Under the pieces are notes generated by a model. That model worked only from the letters and a program-made list of their open reading frames with translations. It made no database searches and was not told where the DNA came from. A program made the translations under genes and the position numbers. From Psychromarinibacter halotolerans (GTDB lineage: Bacteria; Pseudomonadota; Alphaproteobacteria; Rhodobacterales; Rhodobacteraceae), in the NCBI RefSeq assembly GCF_029168315.1, contig NZ_JARGYD010000006.1, positions 254,126 to 318,125 on the forward strand: a stretch of DNA of 64,000 bases. The letters run 5' to 3'. Below are positions 16,961 through 26,015 of this stretch, one piece after another. Numbering within the stretch: position 1 is the stretch's first letter; each line of letters opens with the position of its first letter.

Positions 16961-17404
16961 TCAATCCGCAGCCGTCAGGCCCGCCTTGGCGATGCCCGCG
17001 CGCGCGCAGAGTTCGTCGTTCTCGCCGGTGTCGCCGCTGATGCCGACCGCGCCGATCACGGTGCCGCCGTCGTCAAGGATCAGCACGCCGCCGTGGTTCG
17101 GCGCGACGCGCCCGCCCGAGGCGGCGACGATGCCGCCAAGGAACCCGGGGTTGCCGCCCAGCCGCTCGCCGATGGTGCGGGCGTTCAGCCCCATGCCCAC
17201 GGCGCCCCATGCCTTGGCCAGTGCCACGTCCATCCGGACGATGCCGCTGCCGTCCTCGCGCTTGGCGGTGACGATGTGGCCGCCGGCGTCCAGCACCACA
17301 ACGGTCAGCGGCAGGAAACCCTGCGCCTTGCGGTGGGTCAGTGCCTCGGACGCGATGGTTTCTGCGGTGTCGAGCCCGAGGGACGTGCTGACGGGATGGA
17401 CCAT
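16961..17404 (-). CDS. GlcG/HbpS-family (heme-degrading domain) protein
   Basis: 147 residues from the ATG at 17404 with AGGAG eight bases upstream; a longer reading to 17506 crosses the DctP stop. The GlcG/HbpS fold is recognised from LPLTVVVLDAGGHIVTAKRED, then ARTIGERLGG and the C-terminal GGVLILDDGGTVIGAVGISG. Family members bind heme or cobalamin-like cofactors or act as small accessory proteins in glycolate, propanediol and aromatic operons; their biochemical role is often unclear. It sits 23 bases before the ALDH gene and should be co-translated with it. Confidence 0.87.
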   Translation of the reverse strand: MVHPVSTSLGLDTAETIASEALTHRKAQGFLPLTVVVLDAGGHIVTAKREDGSGIVRMDVALAKAWGAVGMGLNARTIGERLGGNPGFLGGIVAASGGRVAPNHGGVLILDDGGTVIGAVGISGDTGENDELCARAGIAKAGLTAAD

Positions 17405-17472
17405 GGTGTCGCTCCTGTTGTTTTGTGTGAATTGGGGGTGGGGGCGGCCGAAGCCGCCCGCCGCGGTCGCGA

Positions 17473-18570
17473 TCAGTAGTCGACCTTGCTGTAGATCTCG
17501 TCCCACAGCAGCTGGGCGTAGTCGTCGGTGCCCTTCTCAGACAGGATCGCCGTCCATTTTTCGAGGTTCTCCTCGAAGGTGTGCACGATGTCCGCCGCGT
17601 TCGAGACGCCGCGCGCTTCGGCATCTTCGATGACGCGGCCTTCGTAGCCGTCCAGATAGGCGGTCAGCGCGGTCTCGTAGGCGCCGTCAAGGTCGGTCAC
17701 GGTCAGCCCAAGGCCCTGCCACTTCTCCAGCGCGGCGGCATCGCGTTCGGTGTAGTTGTCGATGATCCCTTCGATGGCTTTCGGCATCGAGGTCAGGAAT
17801 GCCTCTTGCACCGGGTCCGACAGACCGTCCCAGGTTTCGGCGTTCATCGTCGCGATCGAGATCGCGAACTGCGACCCGTTCGGCGTGTCGATCACGGTCT
17901 TCACCACCTCGCCCAACGAGAACGCTTCCAGCCATTCAGCCGAGATGATGGTGCAGTCCGCCACGCCGCGCTCCATCGCTTCCAGACGGGCCGGCGGCGG
18001 CACGTCCAGCTGGATGCCGCCAAAGCTGTTGACCCAGCCCGCGATGGTGGACTGGCCGATCACCTTGCGGCCGGTCAGGTCGTCCATCGAGGTGATCTCC
18101 GGCGCGCAGGACATCAGCGTCGGTGTCGTCGCGTGGGCGCCCATGAACATCGCGTTGTTGTTCGCGTACTCGTCCCGGCAGCTTTCGCAATCCAGCAGGA
18201 TCGTTTCGTTCAGCGCCGCCGCCGTTGCATAGGGGTCTTCGCCCATGAAGTAGAGATCGGCGAAGATCAGGTTCACCGGCATGTCCGCCTGCGCGTCCTC
18301 GGGCTGGGTGAAGGCCACGTCGATGACGCCGTCGCGGATCGCCTCGAAGTTGCCCGCTGCGTCGAACAGCTGACCGGCCCAGAAGTATTTGACCGTGACG
18401 TCGCCGCCGGTCGCTTCGGTGACCATGTCGAACAGCGGCTGGATGCCGGCAGAGTTCACGCCCACCACGGGCGGTAGGTGGGTGGAATATTGAAGTTCCT
18501 GCGCACTCAGCGCGCCGGATGTCAGGGCCGTCGCGGCCGCAAGGGCCGTCACTTTGGTAGAAAGTTTCAT
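17473..18570 (-). CDS. TRAP transporter solute-binding protein (DctP family)
   Basis: 365 residues with a Sec signal peptide of about 23 residues ending ALSAQELQ. The mature part begins LQYSTHLPPVVGVN and contains a TGGDVTVKYFWAGQLF pattern, typical of DctP proteins that bind carboxylates. Ligand carboxylate binding usually uses a conserved arginine; R169 in DLTGRKVIGQ lies in the right region. Located 26 bases downstream of the large permease gene, unlike operons where dctP comes first. Confidence 0.9.
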   Translation of the reverse strand: MKLSTKVTALAAATALTSGALSAQELQYSTHLPPVVGVNSAGIQPLFDMVTEATGGDVTVKYFWAGQLFDAAGNFEAIRDGVIDVAFTQPEDAQADMPVNLIFADLYFMGEDPYATAAALNETILLDCESCRDEYANNNAMFMGAHATTPTLMSCAPEITSMDDLTGRKVIGQSTIAGWVNSFGGIQLDVPPPARLEAMERGVADCTIISAEWLEAFSLGEVVKTVIDTPNGSQFAISIATMNAETWDGLSDPVQEAFLTSMPKAIEGIIDNYTERDAAALEKWQGLGLTVTDLDGAYETALTAYLDGYEGRVIEDAEARGVSNAADIVHTFEENLEKWTAILSEKGTDDYAQLLWDEIYSKVDY

Positions 18571-18596
18571 CGGGTCCTCCTCTGGTTAATCACGGG

Positions 18597-19901
18597 TCAC
18601 CGGGCGCTTGCGGCCAGAACGGTGGAAATGGCGGGAAAGGCGATCAACAGGGCCAGCACGACGATCTCGGTCACGAAGAACCAGCCGGTGCCGCGAAAGA
18701 TGGTGCCCACAGGGATCTGCGGCAGGATCGAGCGCAGGATGAACACGTTCATCCCGACGGGTGGGGTGATCAGGCCGATCTCGATGTACTTGATGAACAG
18801 GATGCCGAACCAGATCATGTCGATATGCGCGGCCTCGTAGATCGGCAGGAACACCGGCAGCGCCAGCAGCATCAGCCCGATCGGATCGAGGATGCAGCCC
18901 AGCACCAGAAAGATCAGGCCGGTGGCGATGATCAGGGCCAGTGGCGACAGGCCCCAGCCGATCACCGCGTCCGAGATGAACTCGGGCAGGTCGGAATAGG
19001 CCATGAAGCGGGTCAGCAGCACGGCGCCAAGGATGATGAAGAAGATGCTGGCGGTGTTCTCGATGGTGCCAAGGAACGAGTCGCGCAGAACCTGCAGGGT
19101 CAGCCGGCCCTTGAGCAGGGCGATGACGAAGGCGGCGAGCACGCCGAAGGCGGCGCTTTCGGTCGCCGAGGCGATGCCACCGTAGATGGTGCCGACGACC
19201 ACGAAGATGATGACGGGCAGGGGCCAGACCTCTGCAAGCGCCCGCCACTTGGCGCGCGGGTCCTCGGTTTCGCGCACCGGCGGGGCCAGCTTGGGGTTCA
19301 CCGTGCAGCGGCCCATGATCATCAGGCAATACAGCCCCGCCGTCAGCAATCCCGGCAGGATGCCGGCAAGAAACATCGAGCCCACCGAGACCTCGGCGAA
19401 ATAGGCGTAGATGATCATGGGGATCGACGGCGGGATCATCACGCCCAGCGTGCCTGCGGCGGCGACGGTGCCGGTGGCCAGCCCCTTGTCGTAGCCAAAG
19501 CGCAGCATTTCCGGCACCGCTATCCGGCCCATCGCGACCGAGGTCACGACGCTGGACCCGGCGGCGGCGGAAAACCCGGCGCACCCGATGTTCGTTGCGA
19601 TGGCCAGCCCGCCGGGCAGCCACGACAGCCACAGCCGCGCGGCGTGGAACAACGAGGCGGTCATGCCCGACGCGTGAGCCACGGCGCCCATCAGCAGGAA
19701 CAGCGGCACCGCCGAGAATTCCCAGTTCGCGGCAAAGCTGTAGGGGACGTTCTGCAGGATCGAGAACGCCGCGCGCGGGCCCTGGATCACGAAGATACCG
19801 AGGGTGGCGACCATTCCCATCGCCAGCCCGATGTGAAAGCGCAGCATGATCAGCAGTATCATGACGCCGACGCCGATGCCTCCGACTGCAATATCGCTCA
19901 T
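18597..19901 (-). CDS. TRAP transporter large permease (DctM family)
   Basis: 434 residues, standard DctM length, with around a dozen hydrophobic segments. Family motifs include FSAAAGSSVVTSVAMGRIAVPEM and GVMIPPSIPMIIYAYFAE. It forms the Na+-coupled channel of the importer. Its ATG at 19901 overlaps the dctQ stop (ATGA). Confidence 0.95.
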   Translation of the reverse strand: MSDIAVGGIGVGVMILLIMLRFHIGLAMGMVATLGIFVIQGPRAAFSILQNVPYSFAANWEFSAVPLFLLMGAVAHASGMTASLFHAARLWLSWLPGGLAIATNIGCAGFSAAAGSSVVTSVAMGRIAVPEMLRFGYDKGLATGTVAAAGTLGVMIPPSIPMIIYAYFAEVSVGSMFLAGILPGLLTAGLYCLMIMGRCTVNPKLAPPVRETEDPRAKWRALAEVWPLPVIIFVVVGTIYGGIASATESAAFGVLAAFVIALLKGRLTLQVLRDSFLGTIENTASIFFIILGAVLLTRFMAYSDLPEFISDAVIGWGLSPLALIIATGLIFLVLGCILDPIGLMLLALPVFLPIYEAAHIDMIWFGILFIKYIEIGLITPPVGMNVFILRSILPQIPVGTIFRGTGWFFVTEIVVLALLIAFPAISTVLAASAR

Positions 19902-20437
19902 TTGGGGGACTCGATTTCAAGAGAAACGGCGTCGTCGTCGCCGCGTGTCAGAAGGGTCAGCAGGGCGGCAAGCGTCATCGCGCCAAGCCCGACGACGACC
20001 AGCCAACGCGATGGCCAGATCAGGAAGGGCGTGCCAAGGATCGTGTCCTTCTCGCCCCGCGCGGTCTGGCTGATCGCCTTGACCCACGCCTGCCACGTCA
20101 TGACGCCAAGAAACGCCGTCAGGAACAGACCGTTGGCCTTGCGCGCCACCGTTCGCAGGCCCCGTGGCAGGGCCGAATACAGCAGGTCGGCGGTGATATG
20201 CGCGCCGCGCAGTTCGGCATGGGCCAGCGGCAGAAAGAACAGCGCGACCATGTAGTAGCTGGTGACGATCTGGTGGGTGGCGAACAGCGGCGACCGGAAG
20301 AACTTGGTCGCGATGGCGTCGGCGAAGATGTGCAGCGTCGCCAATGCAAGGGCCACCGCCGCCGCCAGCGTCATCGCCCGCCCGGCAAGTTCGGCAAGCC
20401 GAAGCAGCCGCCCTAAGGGTCTGGCCTTGTCTGACAT
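19898..20437 (-). CDS. TRAP transporter small permease (DctQ family)
   Basis: 179 residues from the ATG at 20437, which follows GGGGAGGAGG. Four membrane helices and the family segment HAELRGAHITADLLYSALP are visible. It pairs with the large permease encoded next. First gene of a five-gene operon; its start lies 35 bases from the operator-like site at 20472. Confidence 0.92.
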   Translation of the reverse strand: MSDKARPLGRLLRLAELAGRAMTLAAAVALALATLHIFADAIATKFFRSPLFATHQIVTSYYMVALFFLPLAHAELRGAHITADLLYSALPRGLRTVARKANGLFLTAFLGVMTWQAWVKAISQTARGEKDTILGTPFLIWPSRWLVVVGLGAMTLAALLTLLTRGDDDAVSLEIESPK

Positions 20438-20471
20438 ATGGCCTCCTCCCCGAACCCCATTGCCAAAATAT

Positions 20472-20487
20472 TTGAACACATGATTAA
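20472..20487. promoter_or_regulatory. Operator-like site A in the TRAP/tetR divergent promoter
   Basis: TTGAACACATGATTAA, preceded by GCCAAAA. The same 16-mer recurs with two changes at 21286-21301, before the ThDP enzyme. It is an imperfect dyad (5 of 8 positions symmetric). It lies between the divergent dctQ-type and tetR genes, 35 bases from the dctQ ATG, in the usual place for a TetR operator. Confidence 0.6.
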
Positions 20488-20575
20488 CTGATCGAAGGCG
20501 TCGGTCAAGGGGTGTTTTGCATCGCGGGTCGAAGCCTTATGGTAGGGTCAACAAACACGACAGGATGCCCCGGAC

Positions 20576-21262
20576 ATGGCGAAAGCCCAATCCAACGCCG
20601 CCCAGACGCGGCAGAAGCTTATCGAAGCCGCGGGCGAGAAGTTTGCGCAGAACGGGTTCCGCGCGGTGTCGGTGCGCGACATCGCGTCCGCCGCCAAGGT
20701 GAACCCGGCGCTGATCGCCTATCACTTCGGCAACAAGGAAGGCCTGTTCGAAGAGGTCATGCGCGCCAGCGCCGCCGACCATGTCGCGCAACGGATGCAC
20801 GACCTGACCCGCGCGCGTGCGAACGGGGTAGAGATCAACCTTGAAGGCTTGTTGAGGATATACCTGCAACCCCTTCTGAATAATAAGAATTGGCAATCCG
20901 GCGCTGCCAATTTCGCGCGGCTTCATGCCAGCCTGATCAACGAGCGGTCCGAGGTCGCGGAAGAGATCGCGGCCCGCGCCTTCAACACCGTTAACATCGC
21001 ATTCATCGACGAGATCTCGGCGCTGTTGCCGGATCTCCCGCGCGAGGTGGTGATCTGGCGGTTCTACGCGATGATCGGGTCGATCCTGTTTTTCAACACA
21101 CGCCCGACGCCTCCGGGGTTGCTCGTGGTGTCGGCCGGCAAGTGCGACAGCACGGACGGGGACGAGATCTTTCGCCAGATCCTGCCTTCGCTGGTCGCGT
21201 CCTTCTCGGCCCCGGCGCCCGCCGCGGCGCAGCAAGAGGCAGGCCGCGAGAAATCCGCCTGA
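20576..21262 (+). CDS. TetR-family transcriptional regulator
   Basis: 228 residues. N-terminal helix-turn-helix at about residues 25-55 reads VRDIASAAKVNPALIAYHFGNKEGLFEEV, a canonical TetR DNA-binding domain; the C-terminal helices should form the ligand pocket. It is divergent from the TRAP/ALDH operon and upstream of the ThDP enzyme, and both promoters carry the same operator-like sequence. It is therefore the likely local repressor, with a pathway metabolite as inducer. Confidence 0.93.
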   Translation: MAKAQSNAAQTRQKLIEAAGEKFAQNGFRAVSVRDIASAAKVNPALIAYHFGNKEGLFEEVMRASAADHVAQRMHDLTRARANGVEINLEGLLRIYLQPLLNNKNWQSGAANFARLHASLINERSEVAEEIAARAFNTVNIAFIDEISALLPDLPREVVIWRFYAMIGSILFFNTRPTPPGLLVVSAGKCDSTDGDEIFRQILPSLVASFSAPAPAAAQQEAGREKSA

Positions 21263-21285
21263 TCGGGCAAGGCGCTTGCCAAAAA

Positions 21286-21301
21286 TTGAACACGCGATTA
21301 A
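21286..21301. promoter_or_regulatory. Operator-like site B before the ThDP enzyme
   Basis: TTGAACACGCGATTAA, 14 of 16 identical to site A at 20472-20487 and likewise preceded by GCCAAAA. It starts 24 bases after the tetR stop and ends 33 bases before the ATG at 21334, so the ThDP gene probably has its own promoter under the same regulator. Confidence 0.6.
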
Positions 21302-21333
21302 TGCTTGATCCATACCGCAGACGGGGAGGGATC

Positions 21334-23040
21334 ATGGACCGTAATTGCGCAGAGATCGTCATCGAGTGTTTGGCGAAGGCCGGGGTCGACCACGCATTCG
21401 GGATTCCGAGCGGCAAGATGATGCCCCTGATGAAGGCGCTGTCGCGTCAGAACCGGGTGCGGTTCATCGGCGTCCGGCATGAACAGGCGGGGGCGATGAT
21501 GGCGACCGCCGCGACGCTGGGCACCGGTCGGCTGTCCTGCGCTTTCGGTGAACTCGGTCCGGGCGGCAGCAACCTTGTCCCGGGCGTCGCGAATGCCTTC
21601 GCCGACAACGTGCCGATGATCGCGATCACCAGCGGCAACGCCACGCACCTGACCGGCCCCGACCGTGGCATCATGATGGATCTCGATCTGGTAGAGCTTT
21701 ACCGCCCCATCACCAAGCTCAGCATCCGGCTGACGGACGGTCGCCGCGCGCCCGAAGTGTTGCGCCGCGCGATCCGCGAGGCGCTGTCGGGCCGGCCCGG
21801 CCCGGTGCACGTCAACATTCCCGCCGACATCCTTGCGTCCAGTTATCCCTATGACCCGCGCACCCTGTCCGAGGCCGCCTTCGCCCCGCCGCCGCGCCTG
21901 TATCCCGATCCGGCGCTGATCGATGCGGCGGCCCGCTGCCTGTCCGGAGCCGAACGTCCGCTGGTCATCGCCGGGGGCGGCACGGTGCAGTCCGGCGCCT
22001 CTGCCGACCTTCTGCGGGTTGCCGAGATGCTGGGGGCAGCGGCCACGGCCACCCAGATGGGCATCGGGTCGGTGCCCTCGGACCATCCGGCCTTCATCGG
22101 CCACGGCGGGATCATCGGTGGCGCAGCGGTGATCGAGGCGCTGGAACAGGCCGATGCCGTCCTTGCCGTCGGCTGCCGGTTTTCCTCGTGGCTGTGGGGG
22201 GCGGACGGGCCGCTGGTGTCGCCGGACGCGCGGCTGGTCCAGATCGACACCGACGCCGGGGCCTTGGGGCGGAACACGCCTGTCGAGGTCGGTATCCACG
22301 CGGACGCGAAGGCCGCGCTGGCTGAACTTGCAATGGCGCTGGACGGCCATGCTGCCCGCGCGGCGACGACAGGCTGGCGGGACGCGCTGGTCCGGCGGCA
22401 CCGCACCGAGATCGCCGAGGCCGAAACCATCGAGATCATCGACGACCTGCCGCATCCGGCCCGCTATGCTGAGGTGTTGAACCAGATGCTGCCCGCCGAT
22501 GCGCTGGTCACCTATGACGGCGGCCACACGACGTTCTGGCACAACGACCGCCTGTCGGCCCCCGCGCCGCGCACCCGGTTCCACATGCCCGGTCTTGCCC
22601 TTCTGGGCTGTGGGCTGCCTTACGCGCTTGGCCTGAAGGCCACCCAGCCGCACCGCCCGGTGATCTGCACCACCGGCGATGGCAGCGTCGGTTTCACCAT
22701 TCAAGAACTCGACACCGCCGTTCGCTATGACCTCCCGGTGGTCGTCGTCGTTCACAACAACGCCGCTTGGGGCGTGATCCGGGCCGGGCAGCAGAAATCG
22801 GGGTTCGAGTTCGAGGCGGACCTGTCCGGCACCGACTATGCCGCCATCGCGCGCGGTTTCGGGTGCGAGGGGCATCTTGTCAGCAGCGAGGCCGAGTTCC
22901 GGGCGGCCCTGTCCAAGGCGCTGGCCAGCGCAAAGCCCAGCCTGATCGACTGCCGCACCACGTTCCAAGGGCATCCTGCGATGCGCTATTTCGGCGCCGC
23001 AGGTGCGCCGCGCGGGGCGGACGCGGCGCTGCCGTACTGA
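21334..23040 (+). CDS. Thiamine-diphosphate-dependent enzyme (2-oxo-acid decarboxylase/acetolactate-synthase-like)
   Basis: 568 residues. Three-domain ThDP enzyme: PYR domain with catalytic E50 (VRHEQAGAMM), central domain, and PP domain with the ThDP motif GDGS (448-451) running to NN (475-476). The ATG at 21334 has GGGGAGGG just upstream. Relatives decarboxylate or ligate 2-oxo acids (acetolactate synthase, benzoylformate decarboxylase, sulfoacetaldehyde acetyltransferase). Shared control with an aromatic-type ALDH and a carboxylate TRAP importer favours decarboxylation of an imported 2-oxo acid to an aldehyde. That role is inference. Confidence 0.85.
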   Translation: MDRNCAEIVIECLAKAGVDHAFGIPSGKMMPLMKALSRQNRVRFIGVRHEQAGAMMATAATLGTGRLSCAFGELGPGGSNLVPGVANAFADNVPMIAITSGNATHLTGPDRGIMMDLDLVELYRPITKLSIRLTDGRRAPEVLRRAIREALSGRPGPVHVNIPADILASSYPYDPRTLSEAAFAPPPRLYPDPALIDAAARCLSGAERPLVIAGGGTVQSGASADLLRVAEMLGAAATATQMGIGSVPSDHPAFIGHGGIIGGAAVIEALEQADAVLAVGCRFSSWLWGADGPLVSPDARLVQIDTDAGALGRNTPVEVGIHADAKAALAELAMALDGHAARAATTGWRDALVRRHRTEIAEAETIEIIDDLPHPARYAEVLNQMLPADALVTYDGGHTTFWHNDRLSAPAPRTRFHMPGLALLGCGLPYALGLKATQPHRPVICTTGDGSVGFTIQELDTAVRYDLPVVVVVHNNAAWGVIRAGQQKSGFEFEADLSGTDYAAIARGFGCEGHLVSSEAEFRAALSKALASAKPSLIDCRTTFQGHPAMRYFGAAGAPRGADAALPY

Positions 23041-23068
23041 CGGAACGACGGATGCGCCCGGTCCGGGG

Positions 23069-23088
23069 CGGGGCAGGGATGTGCCCCG
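23069..23088. terminator. Hairpin between convergent operons
   Basis: CGGGGCA (23069-23075) pairs perfectly with TGCCCCG (23082-23088) around a six-base loop. It lies between the ThDP gene and the end of the second TRAP operon. No T-run follows, so it may be weak. Confidence 0.5.
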
Positions 23089-23117
23089 TCGCGCCCCCAA
23101 GGCGCCGGGGGCGGCGG

Positions 23118-24416
23118 TCAGTACAGGACCGAGGGCAGCCATAGCGCCAGCGACGGAGCCGCGAAGAGCAGGGCGATCAGGACCAGAGGGGCGATCAGGA
23201 ACGGGGCGATGCCGGCGTAAAGCGCCTGCATCGACAGGTCCGGCACCTGCGCGCGGATGATGAACAGGTTCATCCCGACCGGCGGGGTGATCAGGCCCAG
23301 TTCCACCAGCACCACGACCAACACGCCGAACCAGACCGGATCGAAGCCGAACCCGGTCACGATGGGCAGGAAGACGGGAACCGTGATCAGGATCATCCCG
23401 ATGCCTTCCAGAAAGCAGCCCATCACGATGTAAATCGCGACGATCAGCGCCATGATGGTGAAGGCCGAAAGCTCGGCCTGCTGCGACAAGGCCAAAAGCG
23501 TGTCGGGCAGGCGTGTCTGGACGATGAAGTTGGAAAAGATCGTCGCGCCGACGATGATCATGAACAGCGCGCACGACACCAGAACGGCGGTCTGCAGAGC
23601 TTGCAGCAGTGCAGGGACCGTCAGCGTGCGCTTGAGAAACCCCAAAAGGATCGCGCCAAAGGCACCGACGGACGCGGCCTCGTTCGGGCTGAAGATACCG
23701 GCATAGATCCCGCCGATGGTCACCACGAACAGCAGGATGAACTGCCACGGCTCGCGCAGGGCGCGCAGCTTGTCCGACAGCGTGGTGCGGACGGGGTCGG
23801 GCGCATCGCCGCTGCGGCGGGCGCGCCAGAAGGCGATGGCCATGTACAGCACCAGCAGCACAAGCCCCGGCAGCATCGACGCGGCGAACAGGCGCGCGAC
23901 CGACAGCTCTGCAACGCCGCCATAGATCACAAGGATGATCGAGGGCGGGATCAGGATGCCCAGCGACCCGCCCGCCGCGATGGACGAGGCAGCATAGCCC
24001 CGCCCGTATCCGGCGCGGCTCATTTCCGGCATCGCGATCCGGGTCATGCTGGCTGCGGTGGCGACGGACGATCCGCAGATGGCGCCGAATGCGCCCGAGG
24101 CGGCGATGGACGCGATGGCCAGCCCGCCGCGGACACCGGACAGCAGCACCCGCGCCGCCCCGAACAGCTCTGCCGACATGCGCGAGCCGCTTGCGATCTC
24201 TCCCATCAGGATGAACAGCGGGATGACCGACAGGTTATAGGACGACGCGGTGTCGAAGATGGCGGTGCCCGAGATCAGTTGGGCCACCGCAAGGTTGTTC
24301 AGGATCGTGTTGCCAAGGATGCCGACCGCCGCGAGGGCCACCCAGACCGGCTGGCGCAGGAACAGGGCGGTGAACAGGGCGCCGATGGCGCCAAGGCCAA
24401 GTGCGAAGGGGGTCAT
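23118..24416 (-). CDS. TRAP transporter large permease (DctM family), second system
   Basis: 432 residues from the ATG at 24416, which overlaps the dctQ stop (ATGA); an extended frame to 24584 lies inside dctQ and is rejected. Family motifs include GAICGSSVATAASMTRIAMPEMS and GSLGILIPPSIILVIYGG. It is the membrane channel of the importer attached to the aromatic-ring operon and the last gene of that operon. Confidence 0.95.
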   Translation of the reverse strand: MTPFALGLGAIGALFTALFLRQPVWVALAAVGILGNTILNNLAVAQLISGTAIFDTASSYNLSVIPLFILMGEIASGSRMSAELFGAARVLLSGVRGGLAIASIAASGAFGAICGSSVATAASMTRIAMPEMSRAGYGRGYAASSIAAGGSLGILIPPSIILVIYGGVAELSVARLFAASMLPGLVLLVLYMAIAFWRARRSGDAPDPVRTTLSDKLRALREPWQFILLFVVTIGGIYAGIFSPNEAASVGAFGAILLGFLKRTLTVPALLQALQTAVLVSCALFMIIVGATIFSNFIVQTRLPDTLLALSQQAELSAFTIMALIVAIYIVMGCFLEGIGMILITVPVFLPIVTGFGFDPVWFGVLVVVLVELGLITPPVGMNLFIIRAQVPDLSMQALYAGIAPFLIAPLVLIALLFAAPSLALWLPSVLY

Positions 24417-24934
24417 GTGCGGGACCGTTCGGGTGCGGGGCCCCGCGTGGCGGCGGTGCGCAGGCGACCGATGTCGGCAATCAGACGGCGCAGGCAGACC
24501 CACAGGATGCCGGACAGCCCGACAAAGGCTACCGCCCATAGCCACCAGACCGGCATCCCGAGTTCCAGGGAATGCCCGCCCCATTTGTACGCGTCCTGCG
24601 CGGGCGAGATCATCGACCAGCCAAGAAAGACGAACACTGCGAACGCCGCACAGGTGGCCAGTGTTTCCAGCAGGACCAGCACGCGGGGCGATACCATGTA
24701 GTCGATCAGGTCGATGGTGATCTCTCCGGCGCGGGCGATGACGGGGGCAAGACCGAAGAACACCATGATCAGCAGCGAGAAGCTGACGACGTCGTAGGCG
24801 CCGCGCACCGGGATGCGAAAGGCAAAGCGCAGGATGACGTCAAGCACGGTGACGGACATCATCACCACCAGCGCGGCGCTGGCGACCCAAAGCATGATCT
24901 TTGGCAGGCTTTGCCTTGGTCTGTCGACGCTCAT
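24413..24934 (-). CDS. TRAP transporter small permease (DctQ family), second system
   Basis: 173 residues with four hydrophobic helices, starting KIMLWVASAALVVMMSVTVLDVILRF and containing VIARAGEITIDLIDYMV, the DctQ pattern. It is separated from the dctP-type gene by about 60 bases and coupled to the large permease by a four-base overlap. Confidence 0.92.
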   Translation of the reverse strand: MSVDRPRQSLPKIMLWVASAALVVMMSVTVLDVILRFAFRIPVRGAYDVVSFSLLIMVFFGLAPVIARAGEITIDLIDYMVSPRVLVLLETLATCAAFAVFVFLGWSMISPAQDAYKWGGHSLELGMPVWWLWAVAFVGLSGILWVCLRRLIADIGRLRTAATRGPAPERSRT

Positions 24935-24994
24935 GGTCCCCCCGTTCGTTCATTCGGATCCGGCCCGCCCCGGCAGGCGCGGGCCGGATCGGTT

Positions 24995-25984
24995 TCAGTC
25001 CGTGTAGGCCGACAGGAAGGCCTCGGCATCGCCGCCAGAGTCGGCGGCCGCCGCGACGGCTTCGTCCACGATGCCGGCAAACTCTGCCTTCAGGTCGTCG
25101 ATCTGGTCGGCGCCAAGCGTGATGATGTTCACGCCTGCCTCGGCCATGTAGGCGCGACCGCCGGCCTCGCCCTCGTCCAGCATCTTGCCGAACCACTCGG
25201 CCCGGTCCGGCCCGGTGGTGTCGTCGATGATCGCCTGAAGCTCTGGCGACAGGGCGTCGTAGGTCGCCTGCGACATGACCAACGCGAAGGGCGCCGCTGC
25301 CAACCCGGGCTCAAGCGAATAGCTGGTCACCGGCGCAAGGTCGAAGGCTTTGGTCGCCTCGAACGGGAAGCAGGCCCCGTCGACCACGCCCTTGCTCATC
25401 GCGTCCGCCGCCTCTGCCGGGGGCACCGGCACCGGCGAACCGCCCAGCGTCTCGATGATTTTCTGCCACGTCGATCCGGCATAGCGGATGCGCTTGCCCT
25501 CGAAGGCCGACAGGTCGGACGGGTCGGCGTCGGTCAGGTGGATCTTCAGCGGCGGCGTGACCGCCATCCACAGGATCTTGGTGTCGGGATGTTCCCCCGC
25601 AAGATAGTCCGGCGCCAGTTCCGTCAGCCGCCGCGAGGTGATCGCACTGTCGTTGCCAGCCGAGGGCACGGTCAGCGGCAGGCCCGCCAGCTCGGTCATC
25701 GGGAACCGTCCGGGCGTCGCGCTGTGCAGGATCACCGCAAGGTCGGCGGCCCCGGTGCGCACAAGATCGTATTGGCGCGGGGGCGGGCCAAGCTGTCCGG
25801 CCGGGAAGATCTCAAGGTCCAGTTCGCCGCCGCTCAGGTCGGCGATCTCGGTCCCCCATGCCTCGATCGCGCGGTTCCAGACGTGGTTGGGCGGCAGGAA
25901 CGTCGAGACCTTCAGCGTCTCGGCCTCGGCGGTCGCGGCGCCGAAGCTCGCCATCGCGACCATCGTCAGTGCCAGTCGTTTCAT
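24995..25984 (-). CDS. TRAP transporter solute-binding protein (DctP family), second system
   Basis: 329 residues with a signal peptide of about 21 residues (ends ATAEAETLK). The mature part begins LKVSTFLPPNHVWNRAIEAWG; DctP landmarks include LSAFEGKRIRYAG, whose arginines are candidates for binding a carboxylate. It follows four catabolic genes in the same direction and lies 31 bases after the GST gene, so the importer is co-expressed with the ring-degrading enzymes. Confidence 0.92.
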   Translation of the reverse strand: MKRLALTMVAMASFGAATAEAETLKVSTFLPPNHVWNRAIEAWGTEIADLSGGELDLEIFPAGQLGPPPRQYDLVRTGAADLAVILHSATPGRFPMTELAGLPLTVPSAGNDSAITSRRLTELAPDYLAGEHPDTKILWMAVTPPLKIHLTDADPSDLSAFEGKRIRYAGSTWQKIIETLGGSPVPVPPAEAADAMSKGVVDGACFPFEATKAFDLAPVTSYSLEPGLAAAPFALVMSQATYDALSPELQAIIDDTTGPDRAEWFGKMLDEGEAGGRAYMAEAGVNIITLGADQIDDLKAEFAGIVDEAVAAAADSGGDAEAFLSAYTD

Positions 25985-26015
25985 CGTTTCCTCCCTTGAT
26001 GATGTGCTGGTGTAG

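Noticed and set aside
21298..23748. 816-codon open frame on the minus strand
   Set aside because: Overlaps the ThDP enzyme, with intact E50 and GDGS motifs, and the end of DctM. The product is low-complexity Arg/Gly/Asp sequence.
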